Of a DNA stretch of 64,000 nt, positions 22,640-33,650 are shown in pieces. Source of the stretch: Siphonodentalium dalli (taxonomy: Eukaryota; Mollusca; Scaphopoda; Gadilida; Siphonodentaliidae). The notes below the pieces were generated by a model. That model did no database searches. It had not been told where the DNA came from and saw only the letters and a program-made list of their open reading frames with translations. Position 1 is the first letter of the stretch. Every line of letters begins with the position of its first letter. The stretch is from contig CP136069.1 of assembly GCA_032622095.1 (NCBI GenBank), forward strand, positions 202,226,690-202,290,689, in the 5' to 3' direction. The position numbers were made by a program, and so were the translations under genes.

Positions 22640-23255
22640 AGGCTGCAGAATAACACATGTTGTTGTCCATATAGAGCTTTTTTATTAAACAAATAGCTGA
22701 AACAGGCTCCATTTGGGGCATTTACTCAGCGTATAAGGAGCTTCGCGCATAGAATAGAATATAATACGTTTTACAATACACCAACTATATAGGCAGTTGC
22801 AAGTCACATAATGAGTTCAAACTTAAACATGTAAATAAAAACAAACAGAGATTATGTTCAATATAACTGTGTGATGCAAAGATTCGTCATTCAACGACCA
22901 CCATTATCTTCTCAGGGTTAACTCTATAACATTATATTAAACTATTAAATACCCACCCCCCCCCCCACGTCTCTGAGAAAGAAAACTGGATCATGTTGCA
23001 TACGGTATTTATAAACTTTGCATAATCATTCATTTTCTCATAATCGTTCATTTTTGAAAATTCACGCTTATTTTCTTCAATATCTCGAAATAGTCTTGCC
23101 CTTGGATCAGCGTATGCACTACACTCGATAACACAATTATATGCAGTTTCGAAACTTGCCTGATCGCACATTGTACACAATCTGTTTTAACTGGAGTTTA
23201 TAAATAAAGCATGTTGATGTTAGAAGGAGCCTTTAGTCAGTGGTGGCCCCGTTAT
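22640..23255 (-). pseudogene. LINE 3' end: reverse-transcriptase C-terminus plus 3' UTR
   Basis: The minus-strand frame at 22932-23180 begins with CTMCDQASFETAYNCVIEC. This is a Cys-x2-Cys, then a Cys-rich ending with a following AYADPRARLF stretch, as at the C-terminus of non-LTR retrotransposon ORF2 proteins (usual form CxxC...H..C.Y...R). The usual His is replaced by Asn. Downstream on the minus strand is a UTR with a TTTAATAAA signal at about 22680. The upstream reverse transcriptase is absent, so this is a 5'-truncated dead copy. A C run at 22966-22976 gives the WGGGWV peptide. Confidence 0.6.
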
Positions 23256-23690
23256 GTGCTTCGAACGCATTTTGATCGTTTAAACAAAATTTGATTTAAA
23301 AACAATTAAACTTTTTTTTAGATTGAGTTTTTGTTTTGTATTTTTTTTATTTTTTTTTTTATATATATTTTTTTTAATCAAAATTTTGAAAAAGTAACGC
23401 CTTTATGACAGAAACATATCACAAATTTAACGAAAATGGAACAAATGAGTGCACATTTCGCATGTTAAGCTGTTTGTTCATGTAAGTAATAGTTCATTTT
23501 GTGTGTATATGTAAGTTTGTTTGTACATTGTTAAAGTGATGTGAAACACTCCGGTTGGGTGATCAAATATAAATTGAGAATTATATTTCTCAAAGTAGTT
23601 ATTTTGTTACAAATATTAATCCAAATTGAAACACACACCATCATTCTTATATATTAATTAAATACATCGAGTCCCGATGACTAAACCATT
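23256..23690. other. No recognisable gene; A/T low complexity
   Basis: T-rich runs at 23310-23385. I see nothing that supports a gene. Confidence 0.6.
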
Positions 23691-24149
23691 TGTGACCCGC
23701 CATATCAAATCCAGTCGGAAGTCGGGATTTTTTTTACCCTGTGCCAATGCATTCTCTTATATATGCGAGTCGACAATAGGTCGCCTCGCATATATAAGAG
23801 AATGCATTGGCCTAACAATTTTTTATCATGTTTTTTAAATAAATGTTTCTTACAATTTTTAGGACATAAAATAAAAAAACACCCATTACCCTGCATGGAG
23901 CCCCACACATATATAGAATCACCTAGAAGAGTGTCGTCTGCTCATGTTTGTCTGGGCTCTGTATTGGTGAAATTATAAAATTGTTAAAGAATACAAGAAC
24001 AAATTATTAAAATTGTAAAACATTGTTAGGCCAATGCATTCTCTTATATATGCGAGGCGACCTATGGTCGACTCGCATATATAAGAGAATGCATTGGCAC
24101 AGGGTAAAAAATTCCCGACTTCCGATTGGATTTGATATGGCGGGTCACA
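23691..24149. mobile_element. 459-bp foldback MITE, complete copy 2
   Basis: Same structure as 17418-17875: TGTGACCCGCC...GGCGGGTCACA with two mirrored hairpins (23748-23815 and 24030-24100). Flanks are CATT on the left and TTTG on the right. Similarity to copy 1 is high across the whole length. Confidence 0.85.
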
Positions 24150-24758
24150 TTTGTGTTAGCTTATCTCCGACGGATGCGTCCCGAATCAAGAAGTAAATAT
24201 TTACAATTTAGCGTAGTTCAGATGATGCTTTCTATGGAGTGGTATGGTCGATATCTTTGAAATTTTCGGCGATTTTAGTAGAATGCTGCATTCCCCATGT
24301 TGGAATAGCTCATGTGTACTAACTTATTAATTTCACGCACACCATAATATGTCTACGTGTAAGTAATAGTTAATTTTGCCGTTTACCCGGTGCAAATCGG
24401 TGCATATTAACCCCTACACGATTACAGCACCGACTCGGAATTTATATTGATGTCAGAGTGACCGACCTTGTGCTATATATAAGCACTAATTATTATGTGT
24501 GACTTTAATAGTAATGTGGTTTTTCTTCTGACTATTTTTCAAAGAGAATATGTTTTCGGAAAATCAACAGATATGTATAAATAAGTAATTCATAATTTGT
24601 CCCTAATGAATGTGTCGTCAAATGACCATAATGTTAATCCCGACAATATAACTTGGTTTTAATTGGAGTAAAGTTCAGAATCTAAAAATGAGTTTATGAG
24701 AAAATTGGGTTTAATTGAACTATACCTAGATACTCCAGTAAAACATAGTGTTACTCCT
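24150..24758. other. No recognisable gene; inverted repeat partner of 17100
   Basis: 24190-24300 is the opposite-orientation partner of about 17100-17225. I see no gene signal elsewhere. Confidence 0.5.
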
Positions 24759-26015
24759 AATAAAACATATATGTTAAAGTAGATCACACAGCTCTCGAAT
24801 AAAACGAAGTGTAAACTAGATGCGCCGATTCGGACGAAGTTTAAACTAGATGTACCGATTCGGACGAAGTTTAAACTAGATGTGCCGATTCCGACCAATC
24901 TGTTATAGGTAATCTAGTAAAACATATATGTTAAACTAGAGCACACAGCTCTCGAATAAAACGAAGTTTAAACTAGATGCGCCGATTCGGACGAAGTTTA
25001 AACTAGGTGTACCGATTCGGACGAAGTTTAAACTAGATGTGCCGATTCGGACGAAGTTTAAACTAGATGCTCCGATTCGGACGAAGTTTAAACTAGATAT
25101 GCCGAGTCGGACGAATTTAAACTAGATGCGCCGATTCGGACGAAGTTTAAACTAGATGTGCCGATTCGGACGAAATTTAAACTAGATGCACCGATTCGAA
25201 CGAAGTTTAAACTAGATGCGCCGATCCGGACGAAGTTTAAACTAGATGCGCCGATTCGGACGAAGTTTAAACTAGATGCGCCGATTCGGACGAAGTTTAA
25301 ACTAGTTGTGCCGATTCGGACGAAGTTTAAACTAGATGCGCCGATTCGGACGAAGTTTAAACTAGATGTACCGATTCGGACGAAGTTTAAACTAGATGTG
25401 CCGGTTGGGACGAAGTTTAAACTAGATGCTCCGATTCGGACGAAGTTTAAACTAGATATGCCGAGTCGGACGAATTTAAACTAGATGCGCCGATTCGGAC
25501 GAAGTTTAAACTAGATGTGCCGATTCGGACGAAATTTAAACTAGATGCACCGATTCGGACGAAGTTTAAACTAGATGCGCCGATCCGGACGAAGTTTAAA
25601 CTAGATGCGCCGATTCGGACGAAGTTTAAACTAGATGCGCCGATTCGGACGAAGTTTAAACTAGTTGTGCCGATTCGGACGAAGTTTAAACTAGATGCGC
25701 CGATTCGGACGAAGTTTAAACTAGATGCGCCGATTGGGACGAAGTTTAAACTAGATGTGCGGATTCGAATGAAGTTTAAACTAGATGTGCAGATTCGGAC
25801 TAAGTTTAAACTAGATGCGCCGATTCTGACGATGTTTAAACTAGATGCGCCGATTCGGACGAAATTTAAACTAGATGCGCCGATTCGGACGAAGTTTAAA
25901 CTAGATGCGCCGATTGGGACGAAGTTTAAACTAGATGCGCAGATTTGGACCAAATTTAAACTAGATGTGCAGATTCGGACGAAGTTTAAACTAGATGAGC
26001 CGATTCGGACCAAAT
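24759..26015. repeat. Satellite, 30-bp unit, about 40 copies, 359-bp higher-order period
   Basis: The unit is GAAGTTTAAACTAGATGCGC plus CGATTCGGAC. Because 30 is a multiple of three and the unit lacks stops in one frame per strand, long frames appear on both strands (plus: PIRTKFKLDA repeats; minus: SSLNFVRIGA repeats). A 29-bp variant (GACGAATTTAAACTAG) recurs at 25110 and 25469, revealing a 12-unit (359-bp) block. Nearly every unit holds the palindrome AGTTTAAACT. The left edge has a duplicated leader (24760-24800 and 24915-24965). I regard the frames as non-coding by-products. Confidence 0.95.
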
Positions 26016-26720
26016 TGTTGTTACATGTACTTGTTGGTGATCGTTGTTTTACAGATTTTATTTTTATTTCGCATGAACTCACTTCGAATGCATTGAATCC
26101 TTTATTGAGAATAAATATTAGAGATGGGCCTGTCCCAGACGGGACTGATGTATACCCCCGTATTCAACATGTCAATCCGAATAAAGTAGCCAGTACCATA
26201 TAGTGGGAACTGAAATTATATCAACAGGTAAAATATTATTGCGAGAATGACTGATTTCCAAATTGCAGATGGGGTCAGTTTCTAATGATTACCTGCATCT
26301 ACTCACCTGTGCGAGCATATATTCAAAGTCAAAAAAGTTGAATAGCCCGGCTAATATCGCATGTAGTTGCGCAGGTGATATGATGATTGAGTCCTGTAGC
26401 AAATTGGATTCCAATTTGAGCAAAACAATAAATTCTGAGTCAAAATTTGTGGAATCGTATATCTGAATATTCTAAATCAACATTAGTTTAATAACTGGGC
26501 CAATATGAGTCAGATCGAAGTCCAAATCGCAGATGGACATGTTCCCATGATGGTTGACCCTGTAGCAACTTTGATTGAAATTGAACAAGAACATTCTGAG
26601 AAAACGTGCGGACAAAATTGTGTCCAAGGACGGACGGAGGGCTCGACGCCCACACGGATGACAGACGGACGGACGGAGAAGTTGATTCTAGTATACCCCC
26701 AACACTGGTTCCGGGTGGGT
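26016..26720. repeat. Dispersed repeat with GGACGGAC tail
   Basis: AATTGCAGATGGGGTC (26262) and AAATCGCAGATGGACATGTT (26523) mark two imperfect copies. The second continues through TGAGAAAACGTGCGGACAAAA to a CGGACGGACGGAG stretch and TTGATTCTAGTATACCCCC (26681-26700). Such GGAC-repeat ends are typical of short or truncated retroposons. I cannot assign a class. Confidence 0.5.
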
Positions 26721-27280
26721 ATAATTTGTCACCGAGCAAGCGCTTGTATGTTCAAGAAGCCATCGGATATGCATACATTTATGTGCTACATCGAGGCCAT
26801 AATGATGTATACGAGTGGTTGCAACGATCAGTGCGACAGTCAGTCCTCGAGAACTTGATCAATGGTAGAGAATCCCCGCATCCATCCATCGATGTTATTT
26901 AGTGTATGTATGGATATTTTCGTTTACTGCAACAATGGTAGCCACATGGATTTTATAATTCTCTGTCGTGAAACAAAAAGGTGTGTTTAGGTTATAATTG
27001 TTCTTCCTTATCTTATTTAACGGTTGGTGATTGTGGCGCTAAAGTGGAAAATCTATAATATTATTCGCGGGACTTATTCATCAAGAAAAGTCTCCCATTT
27101 ATTTCTTTCAAATGGATATATGAAGGCTGGTGAATAATTAATGTCGAACAGCCAGGTACACGAAACCTGTTTACAAGTACGAGCAACTAATATATTTCCA
27201 GTATGCGACATGGTTAAGATTTAGCGACGCATTTGTCTACGGGACGTCTGTTGTGTTTAGTTGAGACATTGATCATGTTA
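26721..27280. other. No recognisable gene
   Basis: Frames at 26505-26902 run out of the preceding repeat and show no domain. Nothing else seen. Confidence 0.5.
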
Positions 27281-27510
27281 GATAGATAGATAATATTTTA
27301 TTCTCAAACTGTTATATACAGCATAAGAGAACACAATAATGACGCCTTGCAATGATTATTCGTCAGACAAAATTACGCATTACATGGGTCAATAAACACT
27401 TCATATACGGATCCACAAGTCATAGAATCTAACGTCCGAAAAATAACTTATTCATCATGAAATGAATAGCCGCGACAAAATTTAGAAATTCGAATGAGCC
27501 ATGTCCATTT
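27281..27510 (-). mobile_element. Short 3' end of a LINE-like element with TATC tail
   Basis: Read on the minus strand, the sequence ends GAGAATAAAATATTATCTATCTATC: an AATAAA-type end followed by a (TATC)n tail, as at 29213. No coding part remains. The inner edge at about 27505 carries ATGGCTCATTCGAA on the minus strand. Confidence 0.45.
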
Positions 27511-27635
27511 AAGTTACGAAGTAAGTGTAACGTGAATGATTAGTGAAATAATCGTAATAAAGATACGGTATCCTTAATTGCCATGTTTTTTAAAGATACG
27601 AGAATCAAAGATGTCAATAAAGTGAGACGTTGGGT

Positions 27636-27815
27636 CAACGAGGTCAGTATGACTATATCAACGAGGTCAGTATGACTATATCAACGACGTCAGTGTGACT
27701 ATATCAACGAGGTCAGTATGAGGTCAGTATGAGGTCAGTAAGAGGTCAATATGAGGTCAGTATGAGGCAGTATGAGGTCAGTGAGAGGTCATTGTGAGGT
27801 CAGTATGACTATATC
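27636..27815 (+). repeat. Minisatellite of AGGTCA half-sites at 11-bp spacing
   Basis: First, three 23-bp units (ACGAGGTCAGTATGACTATATC). Then AGGTCA at 27710, 27721, 27732, 27743, 27754, 27775, 27786 and 27797, with one degenerate 10-bp unit at 27765. Adjacent half-sites are separated by five bases (for example GTATG), the direct-repeat-5 geometry of retinoic acid receptor/RXR elements. Regulatory function is inference only. Confidence 0.85.
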
Positions 27816-28367
27816 TATATATTCACAACCCAAAGGGTTGTTTTACAGTAACATAAGCGACGCAAGTATAGTTGTGACGTCAGTAATTTATATACCCTAT
27901 CAACATGACAAAATTGTTTTTACATCCGATTCAGACCTATGGGGCCCTATGGTGGCCGCCATGTTGGAATAGAATTGTCAAATTAATAAAACGAATTTAT
28001 TTTTCTTCTTCGATCAGCCTCCCTATAGCAACACTATTAAATTTGAAAAACAAAATCAACCTTATTCAAAATTAAATGCTTAATGTGGATTTAGCTGACG
28101 CGGGCGCATAGCATTCGGCAAACCTCGCCAGATTCCGTACCGTTACAGTTAGAATAATACGTCCCCTGGCAGGCCATAGCAACGTTGGAAATGATGACGT
28201 AATTTCGTTACAAAATGGTGGCGCTCTCTTGTTTGCGAAATTTGAAATGGAATTGCTTGTTATTGTTATCGCTCGTATTTTAAATGTACAACGGTATCAC
28301 AGCACGTAAGCGTTGAGAACAAACGAGAAAGCACAAGCGAAGATAGCACTACGAGCCAATTACTGGA
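27816..28367. promoter_or_regulatory. Possible TSS region upstream of 28368
   Basis: Contains TATGGTGGCCGCCATGTTGG (27949-27968) and AAAATGGTGGCGCTCTC (28211-28227), both close to the AANATGGCGGC motif (YY1-type) often found just downstream of animal transcription starts. The second lies about 150 bp before a clean ATG frame. No TATA box is convincing. Low-confidence inference. Confidence 0.25.
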
Positions 28368-28640
28368 ATGAATTTAGAGTCAAAGCAGTCAAAAGAAGAA
28401 GAAGAACAACAACAACATGTCAACAAGTTAAGTTGTTTTGAAGTTGAAGTGAACTGTGTTCAAAGTGAAAATCAGTCAGTCGGAAAGAAACTCAATGACG
28501 AATCTGTGACTGAAAAAAATATGAAAATGAAGGTCACTGGAATGGAATGTGGACTGGTCTGTGCAGACTGTTCACCACGGCGATTTGACTTGTTCTGTTA
28601 TTGTTCAATTTTAAGTCTGTTTTCACCTGGACTGGTTTAG
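28368..28640 (+). CDS. Unidentified 90-codon ORF, candidate first exon
   Basis: The frame opens with ATG and begins MNLESKQSKEEEEQQQHVNK. It is acidic and Gln-rich at the start and Lys-rich in the middle, with a GLVCADCSPRRFDLFC segment. This is unlike the hydrophobic noise translations around it and it is not part of any repeat I can see. The last 14 residues (SILSLFSPGLV) look like read-through of non-coding sequence, so a splice donor before about 28600 would be needed; AAG-GTCACT at 28530 is a weak candidate. Function unknown. Could be chance. Confidence 0.3.
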   Translation: MNLESKQSKEEEEQQQHVNKLSCFEVEVNCVQSENQSVGKKLNDESVTEKNMKMKVTGMECGLVCADCSPRRFDLFCYCSILSLFSPGLV

Positions 28641-29212
28641 TGGTTAGACTTAGAGTTTCAACTGCAAGCGGCAAATCGTCAATCTACTAACTACTTCTCT
28701 AAATAGTAAATTTAATTGTTAATATCTAAAACTGTCATGTCAAACCTCAACTTGGGTCAAAGAAATCAGAAAATGGACATTTTAGAGCTGACTGATTTAC
28801 TATACACAGTATAGTTCAGTCATGAACCGTTGAACGTAGCACGTAGCTGGAACTTGTGGACGCAGTAATCGGTGAAAGCGTTCATGTGGCTTACTAATCT
28901 AATAATATTAGGATTTTATTATATGACTATGACTATTCTTCCCTAAATACCACTATTGTTTGAGGATCTAATCCAAATCATCGGATCACACTGAATGAGA
29001 TTTCCCCAGATCAAATCAGATCACACTCCGACGGAAATTCCCGAGATCTGCCGAATTAAAGTCGACGAACTATTTATCCTTTAAAATAGACTCTGGTAAA
29101 AAAAATAGAACTGCTGAAGTGAAAAAAATCGGCAATTAACTGGTTATTATAGTAAACTGGGCGTCATATAATAAACCTTTTATCACAGCAGTGAGTTGAT
29201 CCGTGTGGTCGC
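28641..29212. other. No recognisable gene
   Basis: No domain-bearing frame and no repeat seen. Confidence 0.5.
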
Positions 29213-30321
29213 AGATAGATAGATAGATAGATAGATAGTTTATTGGTCAGAATGCTATTAAGATTAAATAATGTTACAAACATAGATATATAATTATATA
29301 TATAGATATTGGCATCCTGCCAGGATTGACATGGCCTTTGTTTAAGGCCGTCTTCCTGTCAACCCTTCAACGAATAGTATGTATGTGTGTCTTGCCGATA
29401 AGCATGTCGCTGGTATTGTGCATAGATTATTAATGTATGTCTTATGGTGTGCGAAAATTGATATATTTAACTGCCGACTCCTGATAATTATCTTTTTGGA
29501 TCAGACGTGTCATGTTAAGTTGTTTGGAACCGACAATTATATTATATATACCTAATAATATATATCGAGAGATGCAGGCACAACGCTTAACCGAATTGAA
29601 TTTTATAAGAACAATGGTTATAGAATGAAGTGGTTATAATATGAAGTGGTTATAATATAAAGTTTTCTATGGACGTGGTTGTCGACATGAATTATTGTTT
29701 GAATGTTGTACATGATGGATATTTGAGGCTCACAATTTTGACAGTCGAAATCCGGCACGACCCCTTAAACTTAAAGCGACATGTCGGATCCAGCTTGACA
29801 CCAGACACGTTTATTGGGCTTCGAGATATATACACATACGCATAGGGCGTGTCAGTTGGTTAGGTACAATCTGGACAGTAGGGATTATCACATGCCACCT
29901 CATTGTGATAGGATTCCGTGAAGTTCTCACTAATAATTTTCTTGAAGGTACCCTTATTTCCTTGTTCCCTAAGATTACTATCCAGGTCATTCCAGATGCG
30001 CGGATAATTGAAATGTGGTAGGGTCTCGATTGTCTTGTTGCGCGGCGTTTCATAAACCAGTGTTCCCTTCTGTCGCATCACGTCTCGTTGAGGTGGGCAG
30101 ATTGCCGGATCAAACTTGTTGCCTGCGGCAACTCGTTTGATCCGGCAATCTGCCCACCTCAACTCGATGTGATTACTAAATTTAGTTATCAACGACTTCA
30201 GCCTCACCCACTCACTGTGGATGTGACTCAGGTCAAAATACAATTCTAGCCATCTACAGTCGACAGACTCGACACACAGATGTAACAAACATGTGAAGCC
30301 CAGTGAATTGGTGACTAACAA
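29213..30321 (-). pseudogene. LINE 3' fragment: ORF2 C-terminus, 3' UTR and (TATC)n tail
   Basis: Minus-strand frame 29860-30321 (153 codons). Its second half reads LPHFNYPRIWNDLDSNLREQ, then FKKIISENF, then a CDNPYCPDC ending. This pattern (W-N-x-L..., a phenylalanine-lysine block, then a Cys-rich tail) is typical of the extreme C-terminus of non-LTR retrotransposon ORF2 proteins. A UTR of about 640 bp follows, then AATAAACTATCTATCTATC at 29213-29245, a classic tail. The catalytic reverse transcriptase is missing: a 5'-truncated, dead copy. A 77-bp palindrome interrupts the frame at 30087-30163. Confidence 0.65.
30087..30163. repeat. Near-perfect palindrome within the LINE frame, arms 37 bp
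   Basis: The left arm GTTGAGGTGGGCAGATTGCC... (30087-30123) and the right arm (30127-30163) are reverse complements around the 3-base centre TGC, with about one mismatch. The minus-strand frame is open through both arms. Confidence 0.9.
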
Positions 30322-31109
30322 AGTGAGTCATTTATCTTCTTGTTGAGTGAAGGAAAAGAAGAACATCTCCCAATCCCACTTGGTCTCGGCACACTGCAGA
30401 GTTCATGCAGTGACTGGTGAGAGGATATGCTTCCGGCCAACTTTCCATCTGTGTGTATGAATTATGTTTCCTGTGATGGACACATCAAGTTAAATTTAAT
30501 AATTATATTGCACGGTGATTAGTTTTAGCATTCTCACATATTAAATAATTCATGATTTTAACACTGTATTCTCGATTTAAACCTTAAGCATAAAGCGGGA
30601 GCTTGATCAGCATGGCTAGCATATATATATTAACTAGTGGCTATTTGTGGAAAAATTATTAAATATAGCCCTGCGTACTTGCTATTGTCGACTTGACACA
30701 TTGGGATTGGAATAATATGTATGCTAAACATAATAATTGCAGGCCAACTTAGTTGAACTGTCACGACCTTCTAGTTATACATGTACATGACTAATGTAGT
30801 AATGAGGCAATCATATAAATGTTTAATCTAGTAGCATTTTCTCAGACAATGCCATGAACATCTATGTATCTATGCCTTTCAAGAATAATGCCATTCCTCT
30901 CGGGCAATTATTAAAATGTTCATATACTATCAGATGCCTATTAACCAATAGTGTCAGCATGTGTCGCATGATTAGTAATTTTAGATAAAATTCTCAACGA
31001 TCATTAAGTTTTTTGGCAAAGAGACATATATAGAATTAAATTGAAATAGAATTAAATAGAATTAAATTTCCATCAATATTGTTAATTTCAATCTAGGTCT
31101 CCACTATCA
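30322..31109. other. No recognisable gene
   Basis: AT-rich; repeated GAATTAAAT at 31030-31065. No supportable feature. Confidence 0.5.
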
Positions 31110-31379
31110 CTATTGTTGACCATCACAATGATTAGACATCTGAGAGTACGATAAAAGCTCACAAAAGTCACGAACAAGCATACAATGTCGAGCTGGGACC
31201 ACCCTTAATACTTGTTTCTTATCATCTACTTCACATAAGGTGTCACCCCTAAGTAGTAACCATATAGGAAATGCACCAAACACATCACTATTGCACAATG
31301 ACATCAGTTTGTTTGATCTAAAATATTTATCCACTCCAGCCCCAAAACAATAGTCATTTGGGAAATTATCTCATTCATT
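31110..31379 (-). CDS. Unidentified minus-strand ORF, possible decayed coding fragment
   Basis: The frame is open from just after a TGA at about 31367 to 31110. It includes FRSNKLMSLCNSDVFGAFPI, WLLLRGDTLCEVDDKKQVLR and ARHCMLVRDFCELLSYSQ. There is no ATG near the left limit (the frame enters through GTG) and no clear splice acceptor. The mixed-polarity composition looks protein-like, but I recognise no family. It could be a transposon-derived remnant. Confidence 0.22.
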
Positions 31380-31534
31380 TTTGAAGTGCCTATCATCTAC
31401 TGAAGTTGGATCGTACCACAGGCCATACAATATGTCTCATTGAGTCATTGTGCCCCATCCACATAACCCGTTTTCATAAAAATGTATTCAGTATTATATG
31501 TAAATTTATCCAATACAGATATTTTTCCCTTAAG
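31380..31534. other. Spacer before a TTAA MITE
   Basis: No feature seen. Confidence 0.4.
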
Positions 31535-31538
31535 TTAA

Positions 31539-31979
31539 AGGTCCTCAATCCGAATCAATAGTCCCCATATCATCAGATTCCAACAACAAGAAGATTTTTT
31601 GAAATGCCGCTTCAGTTGACAGAATCGATTAATTGCTCCAAAAAAAAATGCAGTCAATTATAGCATAAAATTGACAAAAACTTGTAATTTATTAACATTT
31701 TGCTCAACGAATATTGCTGATTTGTCAAACATCTGACACACACACAAAAAAAAACAGTTGATTTTAGAATTATCCATCTTCATCTGCAATTTGGTCAGAA
31801 AATGTATTCTCGTCTGCTGTTTGCTGAGCCGCTAAAAAATTTAAATGATAGATTTTAAAAATCGGTATCTGATCACTATGAGCTTTGATGTTGTGGGTTC
31901 CTCGACTTGAATCAAATATTTTTCACCTCCGAAGTCAAGGAAATAATAATCTGCGAGGGTTAATTTGGATTGAGTACCT
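31539..31979 (-). mobile_element. Complete 441-bp TTAA-type MITE
   Basis: TTAA (31535-31538), then AGGTCCTCAATCC; at the other end GGATTGAGTACCT, then TTAA (31980-31983). TIRs and an exact TTAA duplication are visible, as in piggyBac-superfamily MITEs. Its interior matches 11271-11741 and 36490-36885 in inverted orientation. No coding capacity. Confidence 0.85.
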
Positions 31980-31983
31980 TTAA

Positions 31984-32400
31984 AATTGCAAAAATTAAAT
32001 TAAATTAATTTTGCCTTGAAAATTGGTCGCTTGCCAGATTCAACCTTCACATGATGATTGCATTTTTAAGAAATATAGTAAATTGTGCTATATGGCTAAT
32101 ATCGCTTGACTGGCGCCATGGATATTGGTCTGGAAATTAGAGAAATGTTAGAGGCAATATCTCACTCTGACCCATGTCTGACTGTGGCCCACATTCCTCT
32201 ATATCTGGTGCTGCAACATATTCTCGTGCAAATAGGTTTATTTGTACCTGAATATTCACATATGTTCATATTTTTTTTATTCATTTAAATTTGTTTAAAT
32301 CAAAATTTAGAAAAACTAACGCCATTATACACTCTGCCAGGGCACCCTGAGTCACCACACCAAATTTCGTTGAAATCTGGGCACCAAAATTAACAAAGAC
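31984..32400. other. No recognisable gene
   Basis: The frame at 32106-32288 has no domain. 32270-32400 contains low-complexity T and common-repeat phrases (CACCAAATTTCGTTGAAATC). Confidence 0.5.
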
Positions 32401-33160
32401 ATGTTGGTCTCAACTTTACTCCAGTCTTATATATGTATATATAAACAGTCCCATGAAACATGTATACATTTATTGATGGACGTGTCATGGGCTCTTCATA
32501 CAGGATCGCGTTCATTATTTCGAAGGTTCCATATTCGCTATTCCAAAGGTTCTTATTCAGACATCGAAGGTTCGCTATTCTGAAGGTTTGCTATTCTGGG
32601 CGTATTTAACCAGAAAAGATGGACAACTCTAATACCAAGTAGTTATTATTACCACGATTTTACAGTTATCCATCTTTATCTGGAAGACCGCCCATTTGAC
32701 CTCGTCCTTCTGGCACGATCAGGCACAGAAACAATAAAAATAGCAAACTGCAAAGATCGATATCTAATTACTCTGAGCTTTGATGGGTGGGTTCCTCGAC
32801 ACTAATCAAATATTTTTTTCCCCACCGAAACCAAGGAAGGAGTAATTTAGCAGCGTCTTATCGGATTGAGTACCGGTACCTTTAAGTGATTTCCTTCATA
32901 AAAAGAGTCTTATGATAAAGAAACCTCTCAAAACTTTAGAATATAGAATGAAACTTCAAAATAAAAGTTATAAAAACCTTCTGAATATCGAGGAATATAG
33001 AGAACCTTGGGAATGGCGAAACTTCGGTATAATGAACCTTGGGATTAGCGAACCTTTGGACACAGAGTGACATGTCGCCGTCCTACGGTCCATACGTACT
33101 GGCGTGATCGTATATATCCCAAGTTGGCCAGAAATACAGACACTCCTATGAAACATACAT
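32401..33160. repeat. Inverted repeat flanking a MITE fragment
   Basis: 32430-32600 (CCCATGAAACATGTATACAT, then a GAAGGTTC-GCTATTC minisatellite) is mirrored at 32960-33155 (GCGAAACTTCGG..., GAACCTTGGG..., ATGAAACATACATTTTTCAT). The centre holds a TTAA MITE fragment. The frames at 32401-32583 (plus) and 32968-33156 (minus) are the two mirrored arms, not genes. Confidence 0.7.
32620..32881 (-). mobile_element. TTAA-type MITE, one-ended copy
   Basis: Ends TCGGATTGAGTACC-GGTACCT followed by TTAA (32882-32885). The terminal GGTACC is duplicated. The interior (AGCTTTGATGGGTGGGTTCC, TCGACACTAATC) matches 31870-31910. The other end is missing. Confidence 0.7.
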
Positions 33161-33403
33161 TTTTCATTTTATAGATGGGCGTACGTGTTTTTGGGTTGTC
33201 CATACGTACTGACGTAATCATATTATCAAACTATTTAAGAAAGACCCATTGAAGTCATAAAATATGACTTAGACGACCTCTTTGGCTCTAACACTAAATG
33301 TGTCACGCCATTGTTATTTATTGAAGTTCCGGATAAGAAACAGAATAATGCGCGACATACCGGAAAAGGTATATTACGTCATCTTAACTAAACACTATTT
33401 TAA

Positions 33404-33545
33404 AGATACATAACCCGATTTAACGCCCCTAAAGTACTATTTATGCGGCTTCGGGGTAAAACATATGAATTGAGTCGATGAACCCGCCAAAGCTCAGAGT
33501 TATCAGATATTTCGAAATATGTTATTTGTCACCACCTGGAATATA
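33404..33545 (+). mobile_element. TTAA-type MITE, truncated copy
   Basis: TTAA (33400-33403), then AGATACATAACCCGATT, CGGCTTCGGGGTAAAACAT and GAGTCGATGAACCCGCCAAAG, as in 36490-36620. Similarity fades after the CACCACCTGGAATA stretch, so the right end is lost. Confidence 0.65.
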
Positions 33546-33650
33546 TATATATGTGTATATTAAATTAATATTTCGAAATATAAGACGATGCAAAGGATTG
33601 CCATCAACAAGAATACGATATGTTGTGATAGTCGACGTGCGAATACATAG

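Noticed and set aside
25447-26203. Long frames on both strands (211 and 228 codons)
   Set aside because: They are translations of the 30-bp satellite; the unit length alone keeps them open.
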